DNA of 43,999 bases from Phocaeicola coprophilus DSM 18228 = JCM 13818 (GCF_000157915.1 NZ_EQ973645.1:62050-106048), one strand, 5' to 3'; positions 9,519 to 18,918 are shown, counted from the stretch's first letter. Notes: generated by a model from the sequence alone, not told the origin. Program-made: numbers and translations.

Positions 9519-11045
9519 TTAATAAGCAGGGTTCTGAACCATGTTCGGGTTTGCATTCATTTCTGATGCAGGGATCAACGGAAGAGCCTTCTTCGAGTTG
9601 CGGTCGAAGCTCTTGGCTTCTTCTGTCAATACATCGTGCCATCCCTTGTCTGCATCTGAAGTGTAACGAACAATAGTTTCACCACGTCTCATTGCATCGA
9701 AGTAACGCTGTCCTTCACCAACGAGTTCCTTACGGCGTTCTGTATAGATACGATCCAGTGTAACGTTGGCAGCAGTAACCTGCTTGGAAGCATCTGTTGT
9801 ACGGTTGCTGATAATGTCATTCAGCAAGCTGGCAGCCTTGTTAAGGTCACCTGCCTGGAATGCAGCTTCAGCAGCTGACAGATAAACTTCAGACAGACGC
9901 AATACCGGAACATCAGCATAACGAGGATCTCCAGCAACAGCCGGCATCTTGTTGATATATACTTTGTTTCCGGCATATACTGATTCAGGATCCAGCGGTT
10001 CAAGAAGGATGTTGTTTCTTACATCCTGAGGATCAGAAGTCAGCATATCAGAGAATGCCTTTGTAACAACAACATCACCATATCCGACACCTGCTACATC
10101 TGAGTACAGATAAGCGATACCTTCACGGTCTGTCCAGTCTGTTGTATCATCGATCACCAGTTCGAACAGGATTTCCTTAGCGTGAGAAGCACTGCCTTCA
10201 GACCATGCACTTGCATATTCGGAAGTGTTCCACAAAGAATAAGGAGCATTGTTGATGATGTCTTCAGCAACAGCCAGAGCATTGTTCCAGTCGCCCTTAG
10301 TCATATATACACGTACCTGCAAAGCTTTTGCAGCCCAAACGTTGATATAACCTTTGCTGTCTTCATCGTTCTGAGTCATCAGAGCGCCAGAAGAAATAGC
10401 TTCATTCAGGTCTTTTTCAATCGCTGCATAACATTCAGCAACAGTATTACGAGCCGGTTTTTCGCTGGCTTCAATAGGAGAAGTAACGATGGGCACACCC
10501 AATGATGCTCCCTGATCCATTGTATACGGTTTACCGTAAACACGAGTCAGATCGAACAAAGCCATTGCACGAAGTACTTTTGCTTCAGCAGTGTACTGTG
10601 CAATTTCAGCCTGTGCCTCCTCTGCATCTGTAAGTTTACCGCTTTCTGCCGCTTCAATCACACGGTTTGCACGTGCAATTACTACATACGGAGTCTGCCA
10701 GATAGAAGAAGAAGATCCGAAATCGTCAGCAGTAGAATAGTTCATATAATAGTAGAACTGAGCACGTCCACTACCACTGTTGAATTCATACTGGATATCT
10801 TCACCTCTAACGTCTCCGTATACAAACATCAGTCGGCCATAGTAATCAACCAGAGTGTTGTTTCCTTTTACTGCAGCATAAAGTCCTGTTCTCACATTAG
10901 CAAGGTCAGAGCTTGTCTGGATAGCTGTTTCCGCATCGATACCATCAGCCGGAGTCTGATCCAACCAGTTATTGACGCAAGATGACAGGCTGGCGGTCAT
11001 TGCCACACCAAGCGTAGCTGTAAATATATGTCTAAATATTCTCAT
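9519..11045 (-). CDS. SusD-like surface glycan-binding lipoprotein (susD1)
   Basis: Partner lipoprotein that caps the SusC channel and captures the nutrient, usually a glycan, at the cell surface. The signal peptide ends in a lipobox (SLSSC, Cys23). The rest is a RagB/SusD fold: the N-terminal part carries the helical TPR-like segments (for example EAKVLRAMALFDLTRVYGKPY), and the C-terminal part has the typical SEVYLSAAEAAFQAGDLNKA and YTERRKELVGEGQRYFDAMRRG. The 508-aa length is normal. It starts 18 nt after susC1 and is followed by a strong terminator, so the operon holds only these two genes. No glycosidase is attached, so the substrate is unknown. Its expression should follow the orientation of the invertible segment. 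Confidence 0.95.
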   Translation of the reverse strand: MRIFRHIFTATLGVAMTASLSSCVNNWLDQTPADGIDAETAIQTSSDLANVRTGLYAAVKGNNTLVDYYGRLMFVYGDVRGEDIQYEFNSGSGRAQFYYYMNYSTADDFGSSSSIWQTPYVVIARANRVIEAAESGKLTDAEEAQAEIAQYTAEAKVLRAMALFDLTRVYGKPYTMDQGASLGVPIVTSPIEASEKPARNTVAECYAAIEKDLNEAISSGALMTQNDEDSKGYINVWAAKALQVRVYMTKGDWNNALAVAEDIINNAPYSLWNTSEYASAWSEGSASHAKEILFELVIDDTTDWTDREGIAYLYSDVAGVGYGDVVVTKAFSDMLTSDPQDVRNNILLEPLDPESVYAGNKVYINKMPAVAGDPRYADVPVLRLSEVYLSAAEAAFQAGDLNKAASLLNDIISNRTTDASKQVTAANVTLDRIYTERRKELVGEGQRYFDAMRRGETIVRYTSDADKGWHDVLTEEAKSFDRNSKKALPLIPASEMNANPNMVQNPAY

Positions 11046-11063
11046 TTGTCTTAATTCTTAACG

Positions 11064-14000
11064 TTAAAAAGTCAATTCAATACCGAAAGTAAAGGTTCTC
11101 AGAGCCGGAGTTTCGAATGTACATACACCACTTACCGGCATTTCCGGATCTACGGTCAGTCCTTTAGACTTCCAGGTCAGCAGATTTGAACCAGAGAAGT
11201 AGATACGTGCATTGCTCATACCAATCTTGTTTGACCAGCTTTGAGGCATACGAACACCGAAGGTCAGGTTCTTCAAACGCAGATAGTCAGTAGACATCAA
11301 CCAACGTGAAGACATGGACTGAGAATTGTTACCATACTGGAATACAGGCAATTTAGCTGAAGTATCGCCCGGGCCTGTCCACATATCTTCCAATGTGTAG
11401 TAAGCAGGAACAGCACCGTTATACAGGTAAGTACCACCATCGCTGTGCTGCCATGTAGCATAGTCAAATGCATCTCCACCCAGAGAGTAAGTGAAAGTGA
11501 AGCCCAGATCGAACCATTTCCATTTCAGGTTGTTGGTCAAACCACCTTCCACCTTCGCATCGTGTTTACCTACGATTGTCTTGTTAGCTTCAGAAACATT
11601 GGTTGTAGTCTGACGTGCATCAGCAGTACCGTCGTTCTTGTAGAACAATTCCTTACCAGTCTGCGGATCTACACCTGCGTATTCATACAGGTAGTAAGAA
11701 TAGTAAGCTTCACCGATACGGTGGATCAGCGGTCCGGAAACGATTTCATTCTGTTCACCGTTCAAAGTAACCAGTTCGTTGGTGTTATGACCGATGTTCA
11801 AAGAAGTAGTCCATGAGAAATCATCAGTCTGGAAGTTTGTAGTCTGGATAGTTACTTCCACACCACTGTTCTTCAAAGCACCTACGTTCACCGGCATATA
11901 GTAACCATAGCTTGAATCATAGTAACCACCTACCTGAGAAACCGGAAGGTCGTAGATCAAGTCGCTGGTCTTGCGCTGATAGTAATCGAATGTCAAAGCG
12001 AAACGGTTCAGGAAAGTCAAGTCCAATCCGACGTTGAAAGTCTTGTTCTTTTCCCATTTCAGATCAGGATTAGCAATACCGATAATACCCATACCTGAAA
12101 TGCCGTTATACTTCTGTCCGTATTTGTACAGGTTCATATAACCATAGTATACAGAAGGCTGAGTACCGTTCACACCATAAGACAAACGCAGTTTACCGTC
12201 AGTCAGAACTTCTTTGGTTGATTCCATGAAGTTTTCATGAGTAAATCTCCATGCACCAGATACAGACCAGAAGCTACCCCAACGATTGTCTCTAGCCAGA
12301 CGGGAGCTACCATCTGTACGATAGCTTGCGCTCAGATAATACTTACCTCCGAAATCATAGTTCACACGACCCAGGAAAGAAGTCAGACGATAAGACTGAA
12401 TGTTACTATCTGCTGAAGTAGAACCAGCATTAGTGAATTCATACAAATCACCCGGATAATCCTGTCCTGAAAGGTAGTTGTATGCATATTTGTTATCTTC
12501 TGTTTCAAAGCCAAGCAATGCATCAATGTTGTGTTCACCGAAAGCCTTGTTGTAAGTCAACTGAGTCTGAGTGTTCAACTGTTCATTCTTGCTGATGATA
12601 CGCTGCATAACGCCACCAGGACCACCATTGTTAGAATATCTATCCCACAATACGTCGTTGGTATTGGTCATGTAGTCGTAAGAAATCTTTTCACTCAAGT
12701 TCAAGTTATCCCAAATATTATAGGTAGCCTTAACTGTATTGAATGCCTTGATGATAGTAGCACGGTCAGAGCTGTGCTGGAATTCATACAAGGGGTTTAC
12801 ACCAAACATACCACAACCATTATTCAATGAACCATCTTCATTGTACGGAGTAGAAGAAGGACTCTGGAAGAATGCATAGTTGGCAACAGCACCATCGTAA
12901 GAAGTACCTTCGTTTGTTTTCTTCTGAATCATCTTAGAGAACTGGCTTGTTACCTGAACGGTCAGTCTCTTGAAAGTATGAGTCAAATTTGCATTTCCAG
13001 TGAAACGTTCCAGACCCTGGTTCTGAATGATACCATCCTGCTTAGTATAAGACAAAGATGAGTAGAACTGAGTGTTCTGTCCACCACCTGATACGCTTAC
13101 CTGATAGTTCTGGTGACCACCAGTCTTGAACAATTCATCTTTCCAGTCAGTCCAGCCGTTAGCAGGTTTCGCAGCAAAAGAATCAATGTTTGAATCTGCA
13201 AATGCAGCAGCTTCTGCTTCAGAAGCACCCTGACCATACAAGCCGTAATTCTTCAAACCTGTCCACAACAGTTCGCGACGTTCGTCACCGCTCAACTGCG
13301 GACGATAGTTGATAGCCATGTTTGAGAAACCCCAGTCGCTACGGAAGTTTACTTTCGTCTTACCCTGGCTACCACTCTTTGTAGTAATAACGATCACACC
13401 GTTAGCAGCACGCGAACCGTAGAGTGAAGCAGCTGCGGCATCCTTAATTACGGTGATAGATTCGATATCGTTGGTATTCAAAGTAGCCAAAATGTTTGTA
13501 CCAGCATCACTGTAAGTGAACTCGCTGACGTTACCACTGGTTACCGGAGTACCGTCAATGACGTAAAGGGGATCATTACCTGCATTGATAGAACCCATAC
13601 CACGGATTCGGATGCTGCTTACAGCACCCGGGTTACTGGAAGACGAGCTGAGTGATACACCCGGTACGCTACCAGACAATTTTTCTTCAACTGAGATTAC
13701 AGGCACATTTTCCAAGTTACCAGTATTTACAGTTGAAGCGGCACCTGTAAACGACGCTTTCTTAAAATTACCATAACCAGTTACCACTACTTCATCAAGT
13801 ATTTCTGAATCGGGATGAAGTACTACGACAACATGAGGCTTAACAGCCACTTCCTGCTGTTTCATTCCAACGAATGAAATAAGCAAAGTTTCCGCCGAAC
13901 TTGGCACATTAGGCAATGTAAACTTTCCATCCAGGTCAGTAACGGTACCGATTGTAGTACCCTTAACCATGATAGATGCGCCTACTACAGGTAACCCGTC

Positions 14001-14102
14001 TTCTTCTGAAGTGACAACACCTGTCACCTTCGAAGTTTGAGCGTTTACCAGACCGATACCTATCAACAGGCAGGTCAATAACAGCATCAATTTTCTTCTC
14101 AT
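11064..14102 (-). CDS. SusC-like TonB-dependent transporter, complete copy (susC1)
   Basis: Outer-membrane importer of the SusC/RagA class, working with SusD1. It has a signal peptide (1-21), a carboxypeptidase-regulatory-like beta-sandwich (~25-100), a TonB-box region (LDEVVVTGYG, 102-111), a plug domain (~112-230, with PLYVIDGTPV and GSRAANGVIVITTK) and a 22-strand barrel ending in an aromatic residue (LTF). The 1012-aa length is normal. The inverted-repeat crossover site falls at codons 68-73 (SSAETL), inside the beta-sandwich. The first 67 residues and the promoter therefore lie within the invertible segment, and the rest lies outside. In the sequenced orientation this is the intact, expressible copy. 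Confidence 0.95.
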   Translation of the reverse strand: MRRKLMLLLTCLLIGIGLVNAQTSKVTGVVTSEEDGLPVVGASIMVKGTTIGTVTDLDGKFTLPNVPSSAETLLISFVGMKQQEVAVKPHVVVVLHPDSEILDEVVVTGYGNFKKASFTGAASTVNTGNLENVPVISVEEKLSGSVPGVSLSSSSSNPGAVSSIRIRGMGSINAGNDPLYVIDGTPVTSGNVSEFTYSDAGTNILATLNTNDIESITVIKDAAAASLYGSRAANGVIVITTKSGSQGKTKVNFRSDWGFSNMAINYRPQLSGDERRELLWTGLKNYGLYGQGASEAEAAAFADSNIDSFAAKPANGWTDWKDELFKTGGHQNYQVSVSGGGQNTQFYSSLSYTKQDGIIQNQGLERFTGNANLTHTFKRLTVQVTSQFSKMIQKKTNEGTSYDGAVANYAFFQSPSSTPYNEDGSLNNGCGMFGVNPLYEFQHSSDRATIIKAFNTVKATYNIWDNLNLSEKISYDYMTNTNDVLWDRYSNNGGPGGVMQRIISKNEQLNTQTQLTYNKAFGEHNIDALLGFETEDNKYAYNYLSGQDYPGDLYEFTNAGSTSADSNIQSYRLTSFLGRVNYDFGGKYYLSASYRTDGSSRLARDNRWGSFWSVSGAWRFTHENFMESTKEVLTDGKLRLSYGVNGTQPSVYYGYMNLYKYGQKYNGISGMGIIGIANPDLKWEKNKTFNVGLDLTFLNRFALTFDYYQRKTSDLIYDLPVSQVGGYYDSSYGYYMPVNVGALKNSGVEVTIQTTNFQTDDFSWTTSLNIGHNTNELVTLNGEQNEIVSGPLIHRIGEAYYSYYLYEYAGVDPQTGKELFYKNDGTADARQTTTNVSEANKTIVGKHDAKVEGGLTNNLKWKWFDLGFTFTYSLGGDAFDYATWQHSDGGTYLYNGAVPAYYTLEDMWTGPGDTSAKLPVFQYGNNSQSMSSRWLMSTDYLRLKNLTFGVRMPQSWSNKIGMSNARIYFSGSNLLTWKSKGLTVDPEMPVSGVCTFETPALRTFTFGIELTF
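13885..13901 (-). repeat. Left 17-bp inverted repeat of susC switch
   Basis: On the minus strand this reads AGTTCGGCGGAAACTTT, identical to 15934-15950 on the plus strand. It encodes SSAETL of susC1 from codon 68. Similarity between the two susC genes begins abruptly at this block and continues at about 85% for ~100 bp into the genes. Upstream of it the two sequences are unrelated, which marks the crossover boundary. Confidence 0.9.
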
Positions 14103-14162
14103 AAAAATCTCTCTTAAAGTTTAACCTTACATTAATAAAAATTCATTCACTCTAACAAAACG

Positions 14163-14170
14163 CAAAATTA
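14163..14170 (-). promoter_or_regulatory. Promoter -7 element driving the susC head
   Basis: On the minus strand this reads TAATTTTG, matching TAnnTTTG, about 60 nt upstream of the susC1 ATG. No clear -33 box is seen. It lies inside the invertible segment, so it would serve whichever susC is joined to the head. Confidence 0.5.
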
Positions 14171-14253
14171 GTAATAAAAAGCGAAGAAGTACTATTTTTC
14201 TAGTATTTTCTGCCACAAAACGTGCTTTTTAACACTTTTAGATGAGAAAATGA

Positions 14254-14276
14254 TGTATAAATACAACTTTTATACA
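14254..14276. repeat. Palindrome between susC and recombinase genes
   Basis: TGTATAAA (14254-14261) and TTTATACA (14269-14276) form an 8-bp inverted repeat with a 7-bp spacer in the divergent promoter region. TTTTATACA recurs at 15917-15925, just outside the right crossover repeat. It could be a recombinase arm site or an operator. The remainder of 14103-14443 holds no other feature I can name. Confidence 0.4.
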
Positions 14277-14443
14277 CCTATTGAATGCATTTATGTCAGA
14301 TTATTTAAGTAAACATACTCTAACAGGCAACAAAAGAATATAAAAAGCAAGATTCAAACGAGTCCTGAAGAAAAGAGGCATATTTTGTGATAGTTCATCA
14401 ATAAAACATGAAATATAGAAAGTTTTATTAACTACAAAGCCCT

Positions 14444-15625
14444 ATGAAGAAGATTAATTACCGTTTAGTTTACAATCGTAAAAAGAGTTTAAATAACGAA
14501 GGAAAAGCTCTGGTGCAAGTAGAGGCTTATCTGGAAAGCAAAAAGATCTATTTTTCCACACACATCTATCTTTACCCGGAACAATGGGACACCAGACATG
14601 CAATTATCATCAAACATCCGCAGGAGGAAGAACTGAACCGGATGTTACAAGAATTTATGCTCAAACTGCAATGGAAAGAACTGAAAGCATGGAAAGAAGG
14701 GAAAGACATATCTTTATCCTTATTGAAGGACACACCCTCACACTACAAACATCACCCTGCTGATTTTTTTGACTTTGGTGAACATTGGGTAGAAAATTCT
14801 TCCCGAAAAGAAAGTACCAAACACAATTTACAGACAACCCTCGCCTTATTGAAAGATTTTAAAAGATCACTTACCTTTGAAGATTTCACATACAGTTTTC
14901 TCCAAGAATTTGAAACTTACTTACGGAAACGACAATATACAATTAATACAATAGCCAAACACATGAAACACCTCAAAACCTTCATCAACGAAGCTATCAA
15001 TCAAGATTTAATGGACAGCAGCAATTATCCTTTTCGTAAATACAAGATAAAAATGACAGAAAGCAAGCATACATTCCTCCGGCCTGAAGAGATTTCTTCT
15101 CTGGAAAACTTAAAATTACCCCTGAGATGGAGCCATCTGCAACATACTTTAGACGCGTTTTTATTTTGTTGTTATACAGGTTTAAGATATTCTGACTTTA
15201 CACATCTTTCATCAGACAATCTGATGAAAGATCAAAAACAGATCTGGCTGGTCTTTACTTCTGTGAAAACAGGAGTAGAAACACGATTACCTTTACGCCT
15301 GCTCTTTCAGGGAAAGGCTCTGCTTTTATTGAACAAATACAGAAAGGATCTTGAATTCTTTTTCAGACTGAAAAAGAATTCTCTGGTCAATAAAGAATTG
15401 ATCCGGATAGGAAAACTGGCACAAATCACCCAACATTTTTCTTTCCATTCTGCCAGACACACCAATGCGAGCCTGTTGATTTACCAAGGAGCCCAGATAA
15501 CAACAGTACAGAAACTTTTAGGCCATCGAAGCATTAAAACGACACAAGGTTACAGCAATATCTTTTCTGACACAATTATTAAAGACCTGAAGCGATGCTG
15601 TTCGCATGAAAAAACGACCAAATGA
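14444..15625 (+). CDS. Tyrosine recombinase of the SusC switch
   Basis: Site-specific recombinase, predicted to invert the DNA between the two susC inverted repeats. An N-terminal arm-binding-like domain (1-~85) is followed by a SAM-like core-binding domain (~105-205) and the catalytic domain (~215-385). The catalytic set is complete: Arg248 (TGLRYSD), a Lys in TSVKTG, His335 and Arg338 (HSARH), His361 (LGHRS) and Tyr370 (TTQGYSNIF). The 393-aa length is typical of Bacteroides integrase-like invertases. It lies within the segment it would invert, divergent from susC1 and pointing at headless susC2, from which it is separated by a strong hairpin. The gene is AT-rich compared with the susC genes. 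It could act elsewhere too; the local role is inferred from position. Confidence 0.93.
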   Translation: MKKINYRLVYNRKKSLNNEGKALVQVEAYLESKKIYFSTHIYLYPEQWDTRHAIIIKHPQEEELNRMLQEFMLKLQWKELKAWKEGKDISLSLLKDTPSHYKHHPADFFDFGEHWVENSSRKESTKHNLQTTLALLKDFKRSLTFEDFTYSFLQEFETYLRKRQYTINTIAKHMKHLKTFINEAINQDLMDSSNYPFRKYKIKMTESKHTFLRPEEISSLENLKLPLRWSHLQHTLDAFLFCCYTGLRYSDFTHLSSDNLMKDQKQIWLVFTSVKTGVETRLPLRLLFQGKALLLLNKYRKDLEFFFRLKKNSLVNKELIRIGKLAQITQHFSFHSARHTNASLLIYQGAQITTVQKLLGHRSIKTTQGYSNIFSDTIIKDLKRCCSHEKTTK

Positions 15626-15718
15626 AAGATGGTGTCCGCTATATATAATATAATAAGGTGTAACTTTTTCTGCTCGCAGCTGAAGAACCCGGTAAACAAG
15701 ACACTACCAGATAGAGAT

Positions 15719-15782
15719 TTTTATCCCTGTACTCTTTGGCTCAATTCTCCGCTAGAGAACGAAAAAGAGTACAGGAATAAAA
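15719..15782 (+). terminator. Long hairpin after recombinase gene
   Basis: A 19-bp stem (15719-15737 with 15764-15782, one mismatch) encloses a second stem TTCTC/GAGAA. It lies about 95 nt past the recombinase stop and before headless susC2. The T-tract is on the 5' arm rather than after the stem, so it may be a structural block and not a classical terminator. The rest of 15626-15903 has no credible gene and no clear ribosome-binding site for the ATG at 15904. Confidence 0.6.
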
Positions 15783-15903
15783 CGGCTCCAGATTTAGTGA
15801 TCAATAGCAAGACTTCTGTTTTCGGACAGTTTTCAAGTAGAAACAGAGGAACAGTTATAGCAAAGGATACCACATTATAACTGGCAAACAACGCGTCCAG
15901 ACA

Positions 15904-18891
15904 ATGAGAAATTCCATTTTATACAAAAAATATAGTTCGGCGGAAACTTTAGTCATTTCATTCGTAGGAATGAAACAACAGGAAGTATCTGTCAAACCTC
16001 ATGTAATCGTGGTGCTTCATCCCGATGCTGAAGTTCTTGATGAAGTAATGGTGGTAGCCTATGGTACAGCTAAAAAGTCATCATTTACAGGATCTGCATC
16101 CAACATCGACAACAAGAAACTGGAACTTCGACCGATCACAAACGTGTCCAAAGGACTTGAAGGACAGACAACAGGTTTGCTGACAACATCCGGATCCGGC
16201 CAACCTGGTGAATCCTCTAAAATTGTCATCCGTGGATATGGTTCCATCAATGCATCACAAAATCCGCTGTACGTAGTGGACGGAATTCCTTATGACGGTG
16301 ATCTGTCATCTATCAATCCGGCCGACATCGAGTCTATGACCGTATTGAAAGATGCCTCTGCAGGAGCATTGTATGGTGCACGTGGTGCCAATGGTGTTGT
16401 CATGATCAATACCAAACGTGGTAAAGAAGGTAAGACTTCTGTAACCTGGCGTTCCACTGTCGGATGGTCTTCAAGAGCTATTCCGGAATACGATATGGTA
16501 AATCAGAAAGATTTCGTGCAGCTTACTTATGAAGCTCTCCGTAACGGATATGTATTTACAAGCGGATACAACTGGGCTGATGCTGAAGCTCAGGCACGTG
16601 CCGACCTCAGCTCTACTTTGGGTGGCGAACTCTATAATCCGTTTAAGAACTACACATGGGATAATATTATTGATCCCGCAACAGGTCAAGTTCGTGCCGA
16701 TGCTACATCTGCATGGAACGAAAGATGGATGGATGCTCTGCTCAACAACAATGCATTCCGTCACGAACATCAGTTAGGCTTGAATGGTGGTACAGAGAAG
16801 ACCAAATATATGTTCTCTTTAGGCTACCTGAACGAAGATGGTATCCTGACCACAACCGGATTCCAGCGTTACAATGCACGTGCGAATGTAAACAGTCAGG
16901 TTACAGACTGGTTCAATGCATTTGTCAACACCTCTTTGTCTCACTCTGTTCAAAACTACAGTGACTATACAGGTGCTTCTACATCCAATGTATGGTATTC
17001 ATCACAATTCGTATCCCCTCTGTTCCCATTGTACGTGAAGGATGCAGAAGGAAACAATGTATTGGATGAAAACGGAAATCCACAACTGGACTATGGAGAA
17101 AACGGTCGTCCGGGAAGTTACAACGATTATAACCCATTAGGAGGACTGGTCGACGATAAGGCTGAAATCAAAAACGACGTAGCCAGCATGCGTACAGGAT
17201 TGACATTCGGTTCGGACAAAGACAGCTATGGAGTTCTCAAAGGCTTGAAATTCGCTGTAAACTTTGGTCTTGACTACCGCAGCCAGTCAAGCATGTCTTA
17301 TATGAATATGTATCATGGAAACCAGGCAGCAGCTGGAGGTTTGCTTATCAAAGACAACAGCCGCATGCAAAGTTATACATTCAACCAGCTTTTGACCTGG
17401 AACCGCAACTTCGGTCTGCACGGATTTGATGTCATGCTGGGACATGAATTTTATGCATACAAATATGAATATCTGCAAGCAGGAAAGACCAACCTTGTTG
17501 ATGGAATTTTGGAACTTCGCCCGGGTACAACATTGTATGCAGCCGATTCTTTCACCCACAACTACCGCATTGAATCATGGATGGGACGTTTCAACTATGA
17601 TTTTGATGAAAAATATTATTTCTCTGCTTCCGTACGTCGTGATGGATCTTCACGTTTCTATAAGGACAACCGCTGGGGAACCTTCTGGTCAGTCGGAGGT
17701 AACTGGCGTATCTCTAAAGAAGCATTCCTTCAGGATGTAAAATGGATCAACAACCTTTCTGTCAAGCTCAGCTACGGTCAGCAGGGTAACGACAATATTC
17801 TGAATTCACTGGGAACAAGCGACTATTACTTGTGGCAAAGTTTGTATAGCCTTGAGTGGGCCAATGCAAACCAGATCGGTGGTTTCATCTCAACACTGGA
17901 AAACAAAAATGTTACCTGGGAAAAGAGCGGCAACATGAATGTCGGTGTCGAAGCACAATTATTTGACAATCGTGTAGCAATCAACGCTGAATATTATAAC
18001 AAGAAAACCGTAGACATGCTGTTGTCTTACCCGATGGCAACATCTACCGGATTCAACGGTTATAATGCCAACGTCGGCAACATGCGTAACAGCGGTTTTG
18101 AACTTGAACTGAGAGTCTCTCCTGTCCGTACAGATGATTTCAACTGGGATATTACCTGGATGGGATCTACGGTTAAGAATAAAGTCCTGAAACTGACTGG
18201 AGAATCCGATGAAATCATCAGCGGTGTATTCAGTATCAAAGAAGGCATGCCGGTCAATACATTCTATATGGCCAAGTCTGCGGGAGTTGATCCTGCTACG
18301 GGAGCACAGCTTTACTGGGTATATGATACCGACGAAAACGGCAACCGTATCAATGAACGTATCAGCAGTGACTATGAAAAGGCCGCTACCAGCAAATACT
18401 ATTTAGGAAGCCGTATTCCTGACCTGTATGGTAGTTTGGGAACAAGCCTGTCATGGAAAGGTCTCGACCTCTCTATCCTGACCACTTACTCTATCGGAGG
18501 AAAAGTTTATGATAGCCTTTATGCTGGTTCAATGAACAATACGTACTTCAACAACGCATGGAACACTCACGAATTACGCCGCTGGCAGAAGCCGGGAGAT
18601 ATCACGGATGTTCCCCGTGTAGAAGTTGGTGGTACGTACACAACAACTGACCGTTTCCTGATTGATGCGTCTTATTTCACCATCAAGAACATTACGTTGG
18701 GCTACAACCTGCCGAAAGCATGGATGAACAAAGCGCACCTGAACTCCGTACGTGTATTTGGTTCTGTTGATAACCTCGCTATATTCAGCCATTTGAAAGG
18801 TATGGATCCACAATACAACTTTGCAGGAGAAACAAACTACAGCTACTCACCCAACAAGACATTCTCATTTGGAGTTGAAGTTAATTTCTAA
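15904..18891 (+). CDS. Headless SusC-like transporter (susC2), silent cassette
   Basis: SusC/RagA-class TonB-dependent transporter that lacks a signal peptide and most of the N-terminal beta-sandwich. The reading frame opens with ten unrelated residues and then joins SusC homology exactly at SSAETL (residue 11), inside the right inverted repeat. From there it has the TonB-box region (LDEVMVVAYG), plug (PLYVVDGIPY, GARGANGVVMINTK) and a complete barrel to the C-terminal aromatic residue (VNF). No promoter or ribosome-binding site is evident. In this orientation it should be unexpressed or not exported. After inversion it would gain the 67-residue head of susC1 in frame. It is a recombination cassette and not a decayed pseudogene: the remaining 985 codons are open. 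susD2 starts 27 nt downstream. Confidence 0.93.
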   Translation: MRNSILYKKYSSAETLVISFVGMKQQEVSVKPHVIVVLHPDAEVLDEVMVVAYGTAKKSSFTGSASNIDNKKLELRPITNVSKGLEGQTTGLLTTSGSGQPGESSKIVIRGYGSINASQNPLYVVDGIPYDGDLSSINPADIESMTVLKDASAGALYGARGANGVVMINTKRGKEGKTSVTWRSTVGWSSRAIPEYDMVNQKDFVQLTYEALRNGYVFTSGYNWADAEAQARADLSSTLGGELYNPFKNYTWDNIIDPATGQVRADATSAWNERWMDALLNNNAFRHEHQLGLNGGTEKTKYMFSLGYLNEDGILTTTGFQRYNARANVNSQVTDWFNAFVNTSLSHSVQNYSDYTGASTSNVWYSSQFVSPLFPLYVKDAEGNNVLDENGNPQLDYGENGRPGSYNDYNPLGGLVDDKAEIKNDVASMRTGLTFGSDKDSYGVLKGLKFAVNFGLDYRSQSSMSYMNMYHGNQAAAGGLLIKDNSRMQSYTFNQLLTWNRNFGLHGFDVMLGHEFYAYKYEYLQAGKTNLVDGILELRPGTTLYAADSFTHNYRIESWMGRFNYDFDEKYYFSASVRRDGSSRFYKDNRWGTFWSVGGNWRISKEAFLQDVKWINNLSVKLSYGQQGNDNILNSLGTSDYYLWQSLYSLEWANANQIGGFISTLENKNVTWEKSGNMNVGVEAQLFDNRVAINAEYYNKKTVDMLLSYPMATSTGFNGYNANVGNMRNSGFELELRVSPVRTDDFNWDITWMGSTVKNKVLKLTGESDEIISGVFSIKEGMPVNTFYMAKSAGVDPATGAQLYWVYDTDENGNRINERISSDYEKAATSKYYLGSRIPDLYGSLGTSLSWKGLDLSILTTYSIGGKVYDSLYAGSMNNTYFNNAWNTHELRRWQKPGDITDVPRVEVGGTYTTTDRFLIDASYFTIKNITLGYNLPKAWMNKAHLNSVRVFGSVDNLAIFSHLKGMDPQYNFAGETNYSYSPNKTFSFGVEVNF
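15934..15950 (+). repeat. Right 17-bp inverted repeat of susC switch
   Basis: AGTTCGGCGGAAACTTT, identical to the minus strand of 13885-13901. It contains AGTT-CGGCGGA-AACT, short inverted arms around 7 bp, as expected for a tyrosine-recombinase core site. It begins in frame at codon 11 of susC2. Confidence 0.9.
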
Positions 18892-18918
18892 TTGCTTAAC
18901 AAACAAAGATTCGAAAAT

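Larger units (their letters stand above)
13885..15950. other. Predicted invertible segment of SusC/SusD phase switch
   Basis: This segment is bounded by 17-bp inverted repeats inside two oppositely oriented susC genes. It carries the susC promoter, the signal peptide and first 67 codons of susC1, a tyrosine recombinase gene, and the leader of the headless susC2. Both repeats are in the same codon frame, so inversion would fuse the head to susC2 from its residue 11 and give a full-length 1052-aa SusC. It would also disconnect susC1. Switches of susC genes with a linked recombinase are known from Bacteroides. That this copy inverts is inferred from sequence only. Confidence 0.85.

Noticed and set aside
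15629-15880. Plus-strand frame of 83 residues after the recombinase
   Set aside because: It spans the long hairpin and has no motif or signal; more likely untranslated.
15904-18891. susC2 as a decayed pseudogene
   Set aside because: 985 codons stay open with all domains, and the truncation falls exactly at the recombination repeat, so a switch cassette explains it better.
18892-18918. TTG start for susD2
   Set aside because: The ATG at 18919 gives a standard lipoprotein signal; the extra residues add nothing.
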